13,119 nucleotides of DNA, taken from Verrucomicrobiales bacterium (lineage in GTDB: Bacteria; Verrucomicrobiota; Verrucomicrobiia; Verrucomicrobiales; DEV007). This document shows positions 1-7,796 of the stretch, piece after piece. The notes under the pieces were generated by a model. It was not told where the DNA came from and did not search any database. It worked only from the letters and a program-made list of their open reading frames with translations. Both the position numbers and the translations under genes were made by a program. Every line of letters starts with the position of its first letter. Position 1 is the first letter of the stretch. Location of the stretch: contig JALRFZ010000658.1 of the NCBI GenBank assembly GCA_023253615.1, positions 1 through 13,119 of the forward strand, given 5' to 3'.

Positions 1-1
1 T

Positions 2-61
2 GGCTCGTACTTTGCGGGCCCTGGCAAGGGCTTTGTGTACCCGCTGCCGTTGGGTGTATAG
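2..61 (+). CDS. Possible C-terminal tail of an upstream gene (partial)
   Basis: Reading from base 2, an open frame of 19 codons ends at TAG 59-61 and gives GSYFAGPGKGFVYPLPLGV. The composition looks like protein, and most third codon positions are G or C, as in the clear genes of this window. It could be the end of a plus-strand gene that starts before the window. No family is recognisable from so short a tail. The other forward frames over the same bases are less protein-like: one stops at 70-72, and the other is the upstream extension of the next gene. The reading stays tentative because 19 codons is little evidence. Confidence 0.3.
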   Translation, partial: GSYFAGPGKGFVYPLPLGV

Positions 62-134
62 AGATTTACTAGCTCGCTATGACCGACGGAAACCTCGGCG
101 GCCCAGCCGGTATTCACACCCTAGTTTCTTCACA

Positions 135-1631
135 ATGGCCGCCGGGGTCCCGTTGCCCGATCGCCCCTTCCCGCCCCCCCGCAAGCTCTCCGAGGAGGAG
201 GTGATGTCCGAAGTCCGCGAGCTTTCCGCCCGTGGCGTGCGCATCACCGCCGTGGAAATCTACAAGAGGCTCAGGAAAGCCGACCTCCACCACGCGATCG
301 AAAAAATGGGCGGGTATCCCGAGGTGAGGTCCAGACTGGGGATCGGGAAACCCGCCCCCGTCCGCATGGAGATGCCCCACACCCGCGAGCAAGTGATCGA
401 GGCGATGCAGCGGCGGGCCGCCGCCGGCAAACCCTACACCGTCCCCTCCCTTCGAGAAGGAGCCGATGCCGACCCCGACCTGCTGCGATCGGCCAGATAC
501 CATTACCCGAAATGGCTCGATCTCCTCGCTGATGCGGGTCTCGAGCCCATCCACCACGCCAAACCAAGGGCCCTGCAGCGCCGCGAGAAGATGCTCGAGG
601 CCCTGCGGCGGCGTCATGAGGCCGGAGATCCGCTCGACCGACCCGCCATGCTGGCTGCCGACGACACCCGGTCGCTCTATCGGAAGGCGAGCCTTCTTTT
701 CAAAGGGTGGGACAAGGCTCTCGAGGCCGCCGGACTGCCCGTGCCCGCCGAAACCCTGCGCGGCTCGCGGCTCCGGTCGGAATTGATCGAGGCCATCCGC
801 ACGCGACATCGCGAGGGCCTGCCACTGGACCGGACCCGGGTGAACAACGACCCGGGCGGAGCCGATCTTTACCGCCAGGCCAAACGAACTTTCCTATCGT
901 GGAAAAAAGCCCTTCTTGCCGCCGGGCTCGAGTGGCCGCCCCCGGGGCCTGCCAAGCCGGAGAAGCCGGTACGGGAAAAGGTGGTGAAAGAAAAAAAGGC
1001 GCGCGCCGGGAGACCAAAAAAGGAGAAGCCGGGCAAGATCCGCGCATCCAAGCCTCCCCGTGGCCCGAAGGCGAAGCGGGCCTTGACCGAAGAGGAACGC
1101 GCCGCCCGGGGAGCGGATCTCGAACAGCGCCGGCAGGCCGTGATCGAAGCAATCCGCGAACGACACCGCAACCAACGCCCGCTCTACCTCCGCGGCATCC
1201 GGCGCGAGCCCGAGGCCATCGAACTCTACGACGAGGCCCGCCGCTGTTTCCATACCTGGAAGGCCGCCCTCGCCGCCGCCGGTTGCAAACCCGAGCCGCT
1301 CCCGCCCTTGCCGAAATCCAAGATCGTCGAGGAGCTCGAAGCCGCCTACCCGATCGATCCCGAATGGCTCGCCAAAGTCGAGGAGATGACGGCGCCCCTG
1401 ATGCTGCGACAGGAGGAGATCGAGACGAAATGGTCGCGCAAGGAAGAAGAGGTCCGGAAAGAGCTCGATGAGGATATCGACATCGATTTCGACGCCGAGA
1501 CTCCCCTGCCCATGCCACCGTTGAGTGCAGGCATGCCGAAAGGCTGGCGGATTCCCAAAAAGGTCGAGAAACAACGCACCACTCCCTCCAAGGCCGAGCG
1601 TCGGAAAAAGCGGAAAAAGGGCCGGCGATAA
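135..1631 (+). CDS. Protein of five HEAR-like (homing-endonuclease-associated) tandem repeats
   Basis: A basic 498-residue protein containing five imperfect repeats of 52-57 residues, at about residues 19-70, 83-137, 149-202, 214-267 and 330-386. Each repeat starts with an amphipathic helix of the type EAIRxRHxxG and ends in F-x2-W-x2-AL-x2-AG-[LC]. The Trp residues are at 127, 192, 256 and 375; repeat 1 is degenerate, with Tyr instead. This is the signature of the homing endonuclease associated repeat (Pfam HNH_repeat), thought to bind DNA. A Lys/Pro-rich linker (about 269-316) contains an AT-hook-like GRPKK at 292-296. The tail is acidic (about 438-455) and then very basic. No HNH or LAGLIDADG catalytic motif is visible, so it may be a DNA-binding protein rather than a nuclease. 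The start is uncertain. ATG 135 keeps repeat 1 whole but has no Shine-Dalgarno; ATG 204 has AGGAGG at 193-198 but would clip the first helix; the frame stays open upstream to TTG 12. Confidence 0.75.
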   Translation: MAAGVPLPDRPFPPPRKLSEEEVMSEVRELSARGVRITAVEIYKRLRKADLHHAIEKMGGYPEVRSRLGIGKPAPVRMEMPHTREQVIEAMQRRAAAGKPYTVPSLREGADADPDLLRSARYHYPKWLDLLADAGLEPIHHAKPRALQRREKMLEALRRRHEAGDPLDRPAMLAADDTRSLYRKASLLFKGWDKALEAAGLPVPAETLRGSRLRSELIEAIRTRHREGLPLDRTRVNNDPGGADLYRQAKRTFLSWKKALLAAGLEWPPPGPAKPEKPVREKVVKEKKARAGRPKKEKPGKIRASKPPRGPKAKRALTEEERAARGADLEQRRQAVIEAIRERHRNQRPLYLRGIRREPEAIELYDEARRCFHTWKAALAAAGCKPEPLPPLPKSKIVEELEAAYPIDPEWLAKVEEMTAPLMLRQEEIETKWSRKEEEVRKELDEDIDIDFDAETPLPMPPLSAGMPKGWRIPKKVEKQRTTPSKAERRKKRKKGRR

Positions 1632-1638
1632 TCGCGTC

Positions 1639-2214
1639 TTATACCGAATCCCCGCGTTGCTCCGCTCCCGCGATCCGGTTCAGAAAGAGGCTGCCGGCTC
1701 CGCCGAGGACAATCCGCGATTCCGTGACCATCGTCGCCACCACCGGCGACGACGCGCGGAACCACCCCGCCACCCCCATCGCCAGCAGCCCGAGCACCGC
1801 GGAGACCCAGCCCAGCGTGACCGCCCCCACCACCAGCAGCAGCGCACCGACCGCCAGCATCGACCAGGTCAGCGCCACCGCCACGGAATGATCGTCGCGG
1901 TGTTTTCGGCACAGCCCCATTTCCACCACCGGTCGACGACCGTACCAGGTCCCTGGCAGACGCGGATGACGCGGCATCACCGCCCGCACCCCGCAGGCCG
2001 ACCGCCCGCATTTCACACAGGCCCCCGTCGGCAGGACCGCTCCATGTTCCAGGATGATCTCGCTCCCGCTGACAAAAAGCATCGGCACCGGAGCAGGCAA
2101 CGAGTCGGACGGCGCCGCCGCCGGCTCCTGCGGGACGGGCACGATCACCTTCACTTGGGCGGAGGGCACCGGAGCGGGTGCGGATTCCATTCGGGATTCG
2201 GCAGGAGGATTCAT
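1639..2214 (-). CDS. Small two-span membrane protein with CxxC / CxxH motif, function unknown
   Basis: A 191-residue protein. The first 45 residues are rich in Pro and Ala and look disordered. A short domain follows with C66-x2-C69 (CVKCG) and C102-x2-H105 (LCRKH), which could bind a metal. Then come two hydrophobic stretches, about 110-131 and 133-153. The end, about 154-180, is a conserved-looking beta segment (ESRIVLGGAGSLFLNRI). This order (CVKCG, then C-x2-H, two membrane spans, and a final segment) resembles unnamed bacterial proteins annotated as hypothetical, and I assign no function. ATG 2214 was chosen because the frame upstream of it is low-complexity and unlike the rest. A second ATG at 2190 is possible. 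The gene converges on the HEAR-repeat gene with 7 bases between the stop codons, and diverges from the efflux operon. Confidence 0.7.
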   Translation of the reverse strand: MNPPAESRMESAPAPVPSAQVKVIVPVPQEPAAAPSDSLPAPVPMLFVSGSEIILEHGAVLPTGACVKCGRSACGVRAVMPRHPRLPGTWYGRRPVVEMGLCRKHRDDHSVAVALTWSMLAVGALLLVVGAVTLGWVSAVLGLLAMGVAGWFRASSPVVATMVTESRIVLGGAGSLFLNRIAGAEQRGDSV

Positions 2215-2221
2215 CCCTTTC

Positions 2222-2240
2222 AAAAAAGCACGGCCCGTGC
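2222..2240 (-). terminator. Terminator-like hairpin plus T6 in the leader of the minus-strand gene
   Basis: On the minus strand GCACG-GGC-CGTGC (2240-2228) is followed directly by six T (2227-2222), then GAAAGGG and the ATG at 2214. The layout is that of a short intrinsic terminator placed just before a start codon, so it could act as an attenuator or restrict ribosome access. The stem is only 5 bp, so it may have no function. Confidence 0.3.
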
Positions 2241-2396
2241 CAGAGTCGAGCCGTCCCGCGTGATAAAAACGATCCTTTTCCCGCCTTCGGGTGACTCGTT
2301 CCGGTCCCGGAGGTCCCTCACACACCTCCGCCGCCCCCCCCTCGTCCGATCGACCTGCATCCGCCACCGCGTATCGAGAGGGCGCTTCACGAGGCT

Positions 2397-2416
2397 TGCT
2401 TTCACGGGTGAAAGCA
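2397..2416. promoter_or_regulatory. Perfect 20-bp palindrome, candidate operator of the efflux operon
   Basis: TGCTTTCAC (2397-2405), GG, then GTGAAAGCA (2408-2416) is an exact inverted repeat with a 2-base centre, lying 68-87 bases before the adaptor ATG at 2484. RND pump operons are commonly controlled by dimeric repressors of the TetR or MarR type that bind palindromes of this size. No regulator gene is in the window. A 2-base centre suits a protein-binding site better than an RNA hairpin. Confidence 0.5.
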
Positions 2417-2483
2417 GCGACGATACCCCCTCCCGATTGCGCGCATGCCCTTCCTTTTCCGGGCTCCGGGACGTATCCTCTTC

Positions 2484-3806
2484 ATGAACCGTTTTTTCCG
2501 TGCCGTCCTGCCTCTCGTCGTCCTCGGCGGGTGCGGCTATCTGGCCTGGTGGTTCATCTCGAACCGGCCCGAGACCCCGACGATCGAGGCACCTCCCGCC
2601 GTCGTCCGCGTCGAAGGCACCAAGCTGCAGCGTCAGACCTATCCGGTCCGCGTCCGTTCCCAGGGTACCGTGCAGCCCCGCACCCGCAGCACCCTCCTCC
2701 CCGAAGTCGCCGCCAAGATCCTCGGGATCAGCCCCTCCTTTCGACCCGGCGGGTTTTTCAAGGCCGGCGAGATGCTCCTGAAACTCGATCCCATCGATTA
2801 CGAAACCGCCCTCGTCGTCGCCAAAGCCAGCCTTGCCGAAGCCGAGGTCGTGCTCGCCGAAGAGAGCGCCCGGGCGGCCCAGGCGAGGGAGAACTGGCGT
2901 GCCCTCGGCAAGACCGGCGAGCCCGGAGCCCTCGCCCTGCGCCTCCCCCAGGTCGCCAAGGCCGAAGCCGATGTCGCCGCCGCGCAGGCCCGGATCGCCC
3001 AGGCGGAGCGCGATCTCGGGCGCACCGTGATCCGCGCCCCCTACGACGGACAGGTGCTGGAGCAGCTCGTCGACGTGGGGCAGTTCGTGAACGAGGGCAC
3101 CGCCCTCGGCCAGATCTTCGCCGTCGATTACGTCGAGATCCGCCTGCCTTTGCCCGAGCGGGAAATGCGCTTTCTTTCCCTGCCGGAACGTTACCGCGAT
3201 GGCGCGACCACCACGGGCGGCGCCCCCGTGACGCTGCACTCGGTCGTCGGCGGCGCCCCCGCCTCCTGGGATGGTTTCCTCGTCCGCGTCGAGGGCGCGA
3301 TCGATGAATCGACCCGCCAGATCACCGCCGTCGCCCAGGTGAACGATCCCTATGCCAAACGTGGCGACGGCCACCCCCCCCTGCGCATCGGCCAATTCCT
3401 CGAGGCCGAGATCGAAGGGCAGGTCCTCGCCGACGTGTTTGTCATCCCGCGGCGTGCCATGCGGGCGGGGAACGAGATCCTCCTCATCACGCCCGAAAAC
3501 AAACTCCGGCGTGTCACCGTCGATCCCATCATCGCCGACACCGAAAAGATCATCGTCTCCGCCGACAGCGGCACACCGCCCCACGAGGGAGACGTTTTGT
3601 GTCTCACCCCCATTCCCTTCGCCGCCGAAGGTGCCACCGTGCTGCCCCTGATCGACGGCGTCATGGAGACCACCGGCGCCCCCGGTCCCGGTGCCGGACG
3701 CAGTGATGGCGACGGCAAGGGCAAGGGGAACGACAGGGGAAAAGCCCCCGTCCCTCCCGATACCAAAGCCGCGGCCGCGCCCGGCGAGACGCCCCGTTCC
3801 TCCTGA
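2484..3806 (+). CDS. RND efflux periplasmic adaptor (membrane fusion protein, HlyD/AcrA type)
   Basis: The 440-residue adaptor is anchored in the inner membrane and should link the RND permease encoded just downstream to an outer-membrane channel. A hydrophobic segment lies at about 7-26. The first half of the lipoyl domain follows (about 58-105, GTVQPRTRSTLLPEVAAKI), then an alpha-hairpin of Ala/Glu-rich heptads (about 108-180). The second lipoyl half is VIRAPYDGQVLEQLVDVGQ at about 182-200, the family hallmark. A beta-barrel and a membrane-proximal region reach to about 390. The last 45 residues are Gly/Asp/Lys/Pro-rich and probably disordered. LGGC at 14-17 resembles a lipobox, but the residues after the Cys are hydrophobic, so a membrane anchor is more likely. 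ATG 2484 starts directly at the anchor; ATG 2445 in the same frame is an alternative. The stop lies 7 bases before the permease ATG, so the two are cotranscribed. Confidence 0.9.
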   Translation: MNRFFRAVLPLVVLGGCGYLAWWFISNRPETPTIEAPPAVVRVEGTKLQRQTYPVRVRSQGTVQPRTRSTLLPEVAAKILGISPSFRPGGFFKAGEMLLKLDPIDYETALVVAKASLAEAEVVLAEESARAAQARENWRALGKTGEPGALALRLPQVAKAEADVAAAQARIAQAERDLGRTVIRAPYDGQVLEQLVDVGQFVNEGTALGQIFAVDYVEIRLPLPEREMRFLSLPERYRDGATTTGGAPVTLHSVVGGAPASWDGFLVRVEGAIDESTRQITAVAQVNDPYAKRGDGHPPLRIGQFLEAEIEGQVLADVFVIPRRAMRAGNEILLITPENKLRRVTVDPIIADTEKIIVSADSGTPPHEGDVLCLTPIPFAAEGATVLPLIDGVMETTGAPGPGAGRSDGDGKGKGNDRGKAPVPPDTKAAAAPGETPRSS

Positions 3807-3813
3807 TCCCGTC

Positions 3814-6800
3814 ATGATCGCCTGGTTCGCCCGGAATGGCGTCGCCGCCAACCTGTTGATGCTCGCCGTGATGGTGGCGGGCATCTGGACGCTCGCGAAC
3901 GACAAGATCCCGCTCGAGGTCTTCCAGGATGTGCCTTCACGGATCATCTCCGTGAACGTCCCCTACCCCGGCTCCTCTCCCGACGAGACCGAGGAGACCA
4001 TCTTGCTGAAAATCGAGGAAGCCCTCCAGCCCGTCGGCGGCATCAAACACATCAACTCCACCGCCGGCAGCAGCGGGGGCACCGTCCTCATCGAAGTGAA
4101 CGAAGGCGAGGACCCGCGCCAGGTCATGGACGACGTGAAGATCCGCGTCGATTCCATCCCGAATTTCCCCGCCCTCGCGGAAAAGCCCATCATCCAGCTC
4201 GACGATTCCTTTCATTCCGTCATCACCGTCATCCTCAGCGCCGACATGGGCGAGCGGGATCTGAAGAGGCTCGCCGAGCAGACCCGCGACGAGCTCGCCG
4301 CCCTGCCCGGTATTTCCCATGCCGAGATCGCCGGCGTGCGGAAGGAAGAAATCGCCATCGAGATCCCCGAGGCGACCCTGCGCAAACACAATCTCAGCCT
4401 CGCCACCATCAGCCAGGCGATCCGGCAGTCCGCCATCGACCTGCCCGCCGGCGTCGTCCAGACCGAAGCGGGCGACGTCTCCATCCGCACCCGCGGCCGC
4501 GCCTACACCGGCGAGGACTACGCCCGCGTCCCCGTGCTGACCCGGCCCGACGGATCGAAGCTCACCCTCGGCGAGATCGCCAAGATCCTCGACGGCTTCA
4601 CCGAGAACCCCCTCGTCGTGAAACTCAACGGACATCCCTGCGTGATGATCACGGTGATGCGCGAGGGCAACCAGAATGCCATCACCATCGGCGAGCGCGT
4701 GAAGGCCTACATCGAATCCTCCAACGGCACCCTGCCCGACGGCGTGCGGCTCGATTACATGAACGACCGGTCGAAAATCGTCAAAGGCCGCATCGACCTC
4801 CTCCGCCAGAACGCCCAGAGCAGTCTCATCCTCGTCTTCCTCTGCGTCGGCCTGTTCCTGCGCCTCGAAGCCGTCATCTGGGTCGGCATCGGGATGATCA
4901 CGAGCTTCCTCGGAGCCTTCGCCCTGATGCCCTATCTCGACATCACCATCAATCTCTCCTCGCTGATGGGTTTCATCCTCGTGCTCGGCATCGTCATCGA
5001 CGACGCCATCGTCATCAGCGAGAGCTGCGATTCCTACCGGCAGCGCGGGCTCAACGCCCTCGATGCCGCCATCCAGGGGACGAAACGCATGGCCGTGCCC
5101 ATCACCTTCGGCGTCCTCACCACCGTGATGGCCTTCCTCCCCATGGCCTTCGACTCGTCGGACTGGGGCAGCATGTTCCGCCCCATCGCCATCGTCTTCA
5201 TCATCGTGATGCTCATCGCCCTCGTCGAGACGAAGCTCATCCTCCCGAGCCACCTCGCCACCCCCTTCCTCGGGCGCGCCGGAGATCTCCTCGGTCCCGT
5301 GCACCGCTTTTCCGGACGGGGCCTGCAGTGGTTCATCGACCGCGCCTACCGCCCCGCCATCGCCTTCTCCGTGCGCCACACCTACCTGATGCTCTCGCTC
5401 ATGTTCGGCGGACTCGTCGTCCTGCTCGGCATCTATTTCGGGGGCCGCATCCAGACCACCTATTTCCCCCGCGTCGCCAGCGAGCGCATCGAGTGCCGGC
5501 TCACCATGCTCGATGGCACGCCCTTCGAGATCACCGACGCGCAGATCGCCCGCATCTACGAGATCGCCGAGCAGATGCGGAAGGATTATTCCAGCCCCGA
5601 CGGTCGCAGCGTCATCAAACACATCGTTTCCTCGTCAGGCGCCAGCGTTTCCAGCCGTGGCTTTTCCAGCACCTCCGGTACCCACGTCGGCGGCGTCGTG
5701 ATGGAGACCTTCGGACCCGAAGAGCGCAGCATGGAGGTGAACACCGTCGACATGGCCAACGACTGGCGCCAGCGCATCGGCCCCATCGTCGGGGCCGAGG
5801 AGATCACCTTCCGCGCCGAGATCATGCGCGGCGGCGATCCCATCGACATCCAGATCACCGGCACCGATCCCGACGAGCTCCTCGGCATCTCCTCGAAGAT
5901 CAAGGAAAAGCTCTCCACCTATCCCGCCCTCTTCGACATCAACGACACCCTCGATTCCGGACGCAACGAGATCCAGCTCCGCCTCAAGCCCGAAGCCCGC
6001 CAGCTCGGCATCACCGTGAACGATCTCGCCTCGCAGGTGCGGCAATCCTTCTACGGCGACGAGGTCCAGCGCATCCAGCGCGGGCGCAACGAGGTGAAGG
6101 TGATGCTGCGGCTCCCCCGCGACGAGCGCCGGAATCTCGCCACCCTCGAAACGATGCGCGTCCGCACCGCCTCGGGGCTCGAGATTCCCTTCAGCGCCGT
6201 CGCCGAGGCGGAAGTGGTGAAAAGCTTCACCAGCATCAAACGCGTCGACCGCCGCCGCGCCCTCAACATCACCGCCGACGCCGACAAGAAAACCACCGAC
6301 GTCGAGGCCCTCCGCACCGAGCTCGCCGTCTATCTCGACGACCTCCTCTCCACCCATCCCCACATCCGCTGGACCTTCGAAGGCGAGGCCCGCATGGAGG
6401 CCGAGAGCGGATCGCGCATGCTCGTCTCCGTCCTCCTCATCCTCGGAGGCATGTATGCCCTCATGGCGATCCCCTTCCGCAGCTACACCCAGCCCCTCAT
6501 CGTCCTCCTCGTCGTCCCCTTCGGCATGGTCGGGGCCGTGCTCGGCCACCTCTTCCACGGGCTGCCGCTCAGCATCATGTCGCTCTTCGGCATCCTCGGC
6601 GTCTGCGGCGTCGTCGTGAACGACACCCTCGTCCTCGTCGACGAGATCAACGACCTCCGCGCCAACGGCATGCCGCTGCGCGAAGCCGTGCAGCAGGGCG
6701 GAAGAAACCGTTTCCGCGCCATCTTCCTCACCCAGATCACGACCTTCTTCGGCCTCGTCCCGCTCATCTTCAGCGGCACCTGGCTCTCCGAGCTCATCCC

Positions 6801-7047
6801 CTTCTTCTTCAGCACCGGCGCGCAGAGCACCCACGCCCAGTTCCTCGTGCCCGTCTCCGTCGCGATGGGGTATGGATCGCTCTTCGCCACCGTCATCACC
6901 CTTTTCCTCGTACCCCTCACCTACCTCGCCATGGCCGATCTTTCCCGCCTCATCAGCGACGGCTGGCGCGGCTACCGCGAGGCCTGGCTCGGCAAGGCGG
7001 GCGGAGGAGAAGTGCCGGCGCCCGGCGTGGCGGAGACGAAAGCGTGA
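3814..7047 (+). CDS. RND-type efflux permease (AcrB/HAE1-like)
   Basis: The 1077-residue inner-membrane permease has the usual length for the family. It should export substrates from the periplasm or membrane using the proton gradient, together with the adaptor upstream. TM1 is at about 9-28, followed by a periplasmic porter loop beginning near VPSRIISVNVPYPG. The TM4 motif LGIVIDDAIVISES contains D396 and D397, the pair equivalent to AcrB D407/D408 that carries protons. The second half repeats the fold, with TM10 GVVVNDTLVLVDE (N936, D937). AcrB has Lys940 near this place; this sequence has Asn, as in a large NDS/NDT subfamily of permeases. The substrate cannot be told from sequence. ATG 3814 is preferred because the upstream open frame overlaps the adaptor's 3' end and is low-complexity. 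There is no Shine-Dalgarno, so translation may be coupled to the adaptor gene. Confidence 0.93.
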   Translation: MIAWFARNGVAANLLMLAVMVAGIWTLANDKIPLEVFQDVPSRIISVNVPYPGSSPDETEETILLKIEEALQPVGGIKHINSTAGSSGGTVLIEVNEGEDPRQVMDDVKIRVDSIPNFPALAEKPIIQLDDSFHSVITVILSADMGERDLKRLAEQTRDELAALPGISHAEIAGVRKEEIAIEIPEATLRKHNLSLATISQAIRQSAIDLPAGVVQTEAGDVSIRTRGRAYTGEDYARVPVLTRPDGSKLTLGEIAKILDGFTENPLVVKLNGHPCVMITVMREGNQNAITIGERVKAYIESSNGTLPDGVRLDYMNDRSKIVKGRIDLLRQNAQSSLILVFLCVGLFLRLEAVIWVGIGMITSFLGAFALMPYLDITINLSSLMGFILVLGIVIDDAIVISESCDSYRQRGLNALDAAIQGTKRMAVPITFGVLTTVMAFLPMAFDSSDWGSMFRPIAIVFIIVMLIALVETKLILPSHLATPFLGRAGDLLGPVHRFSGRGLQWFIDRAYRPAIAFSVRHTYLMLSLMFGGLVVLLGIYFGGRIQTTYFPRVASERIECRLTMLDGTPFEITDAQIARIYEIAEQMRKDYSSPDGRSVIKHIVSSSGASVSSRGFSSTSGTHVGGVVMETFGPEERSMEVNTVDMANDWRQRIGPIVGAEEITFRAEIMRGGDPIDIQITGTDPDELLGISSKIKEKLSTYPALFDINDTLDSGRNEIQLRLKPEARQLGITVNDLASQVRQSFYGDEVQRIQRGRNEVKVMLRLPRDERRNLATLETMRVRTASGLEIPFSAVAEAEVVKSFTSIKRVDRRRALNITADADKKTTDVEALRTELAVYLDDLLSTHPHIRWTFEGEARMEAESGSRMLVSVLLILGGMYALMAIPFRSYTQPLIVLLVVPFGMVGAVLGHLFHGLPLSIMSLFGILGVCGVVVNDTLVLVDEINDLRANGMPLREAVQQGGRNRFRAIFLTQITTFFGLVPLIFSGTWLSELIPFFFSTGAQSTHAQFLVPVSVAMGYGSLFATVITLFLVPLTYLAMADLSRLISDGWRGYREAWLGKAGGGEVPAPGVAETKA

Positions 7048-7062
7048 CCGACCGCCGCAATC

Positions 7063-7773
7063 ATGTCGAAAGCGATTTCCGTTTCGGTCGCCCTGCCGGC
7101 CCTGTTCCTCACCTCCTGCAACAGCGAGAAGTGGTTCGACGAACGCATGGCCGGGGCCCACAGCCTCTCCCCCTCGGCCATCGCCGCCTTCCTCTTTGGC
7201 GGAGGTTTTGTCAGCGAGGATCTCACCTGCGTCAGCGCCGGCGTCCTCGTCTCGAAAGGGTCCCTTTCCTACTGGCTCGCAGCCCTCGCCTGCACCCTCG
7301 GGGTCTGGGTGAGCGATTCGCTGATTTATTTTTGGGGATTGTTAGGACGCCGGGGCCTCCTCGACCGCGCCCCGCTCCGCTGGATCGTGAAACGTGAACA
7401 GATCGAGCGCGGCGCCGGACTCTTCGAGCGCCACGGCGCGAAGGTGCTCATCCTCTCGCGCTTCATGCCCGGCTCGCGCGTGCCCATCTACCTCGCCGCC
7501 GGCCTCCTCCATTATCCCTTTCCGCGCTTCGCCGCCTGGATGGGCCTCGCCGCCGCACTCTGGGCCCCCGTGATGGTCTGGCTTGCCCTGAAACCGGGGA
7601 ATGCCCTCCTCGGCTGGCTCGGGCGCTACGAGAAGTTCGCCTGGATCGCCATGCCGGCGGTCGTGCTCGTCATCTGGCTCGGGATGAGACTCTTTGAAAA
7701 GATCGTCGCCCGCCGCGGCGAACGGCTCCTCGGCGAGACTCCCGCCGAAGACCCGACAGGGTCAAGTGAGTGA
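7063..7773 (+). CDS. DedA/VTT-domain membrane protein with lipobox-like N-terminus
   Basis: A 236-residue integral membrane protein of the DedA (SNARE-associated, VTT) family, whose members include undecaprenyl-phosphate or phospholipid flippases. The core is visible: FVSEDLTCVSAG (49-60) in place of the usual PGE-type motif, SDSLIYFWG (84-92) and FERHGAKVLILSRFMPGSRV (121-140) with Arg133, Pro136 and Arg139, then an AG-containing helix and C-terminal spans. The N-terminus MSK plus a hydrophobic run ending in LTSC (16-19) reads as a lipoprotein signal, which is unusual for this family; a start at Met29 is possible instead. It begins 15 bases after the RND permease, so it is probably the third gene of the operon. 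E. coli relatives YqjA and YghB support drug and alkali resistance through the proton motive force, which would fit a pump operon; that link is inference. Confidence 0.82.
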   Translation: MSKAISVSVALPALFLTSCNSEKWFDERMAGAHSLSPSAIAAFLFGGGFVSEDLTCVSAGVLVSKGSLSYWLAALACTLGVWVSDSLIYFWGLLGRRGLLDRAPLRWIVKREQIERGAGLFERHGAKVLILSRFMPGSRVPIYLAAGLLHYPFPRFAAWMGLAAALWAPVMVWLALKPGNALLGWLGRYEKFAWIAMPAVVLVIWLGMRLFEKIVARRGERLLGETPAEDPTGSSE

Positions 7774-7785
7774 CACGACCCTGTC
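7755..7785. terminator. Stem-loop between convergent genes
   Basis: GACAGGGTC (7755-7763) and GACCCTGTC (7777-7785) form a perfect 9-bp stem with a 13-base loop that contains the DedA stop codon (7771-7773). A competing smaller hairpin is GACCC-GACA-GGGTC (7750-7763). There is no T-run on either side. It probably ends or protects transcripts of both the efflux operon and the convergent oxidoreductase gene (stop at 7797). Confidence 0.55.
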
Positions 7786-7796
7786 TCGTCCGTCGA

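Larger units (their letters stand above)
2215..2483. other. Divergent intergenic region between the membrane-protein gene and the efflux operon
   Basis: This 269-base gap must hold the promoters of both flanking genes. Visible in it are a 9+9 base palindrome at 2397-2416, a GC hairpin followed by six T (minus strand) at 2222-2240, and a 6-bp inverted repeat GGAGGT/ACCTCC at 2309-2329. No convincing -35/-10 pair was found for either direction. An in-frame ATG at 2445 would add 13 residues to the adaptor protein. Confidence 0.6.

Noticed and set aside
12..134. Extending the HEAR-repeat gene upstream to the TTG at 12
   Set aside because: The added 41 residues are Arg-rich and unlike the repeats, and they overlap a better-looking C-terminal tail in another frame; the start at 135 is preferred.
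2220..3947. A 575-codon minus-strand open frame over the adaptor gene
   Set aside because: The opposite strand encodes an unmistakable adaptor protein with its lipoyl motif; the frame also crosses the intergenic region and shows no domain.
6601..6640. Missing TM10 lysine in the RND permease as a loss of function
   Set aside because: The NDT/NDS form at this place is found in a large subfamily of RND permeases, so it is a subfamily trait and not damage.
3937..7161. Very long open frames on the minus strand opposite the RND permease (about 560 and 510 codons)
   Set aside because: They mirror a certain gene, have composition dominated by Asp/Glu/Gly/His from the reverse complement of GC-rich codons, and show no domain. 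They are codon-bias shadows.
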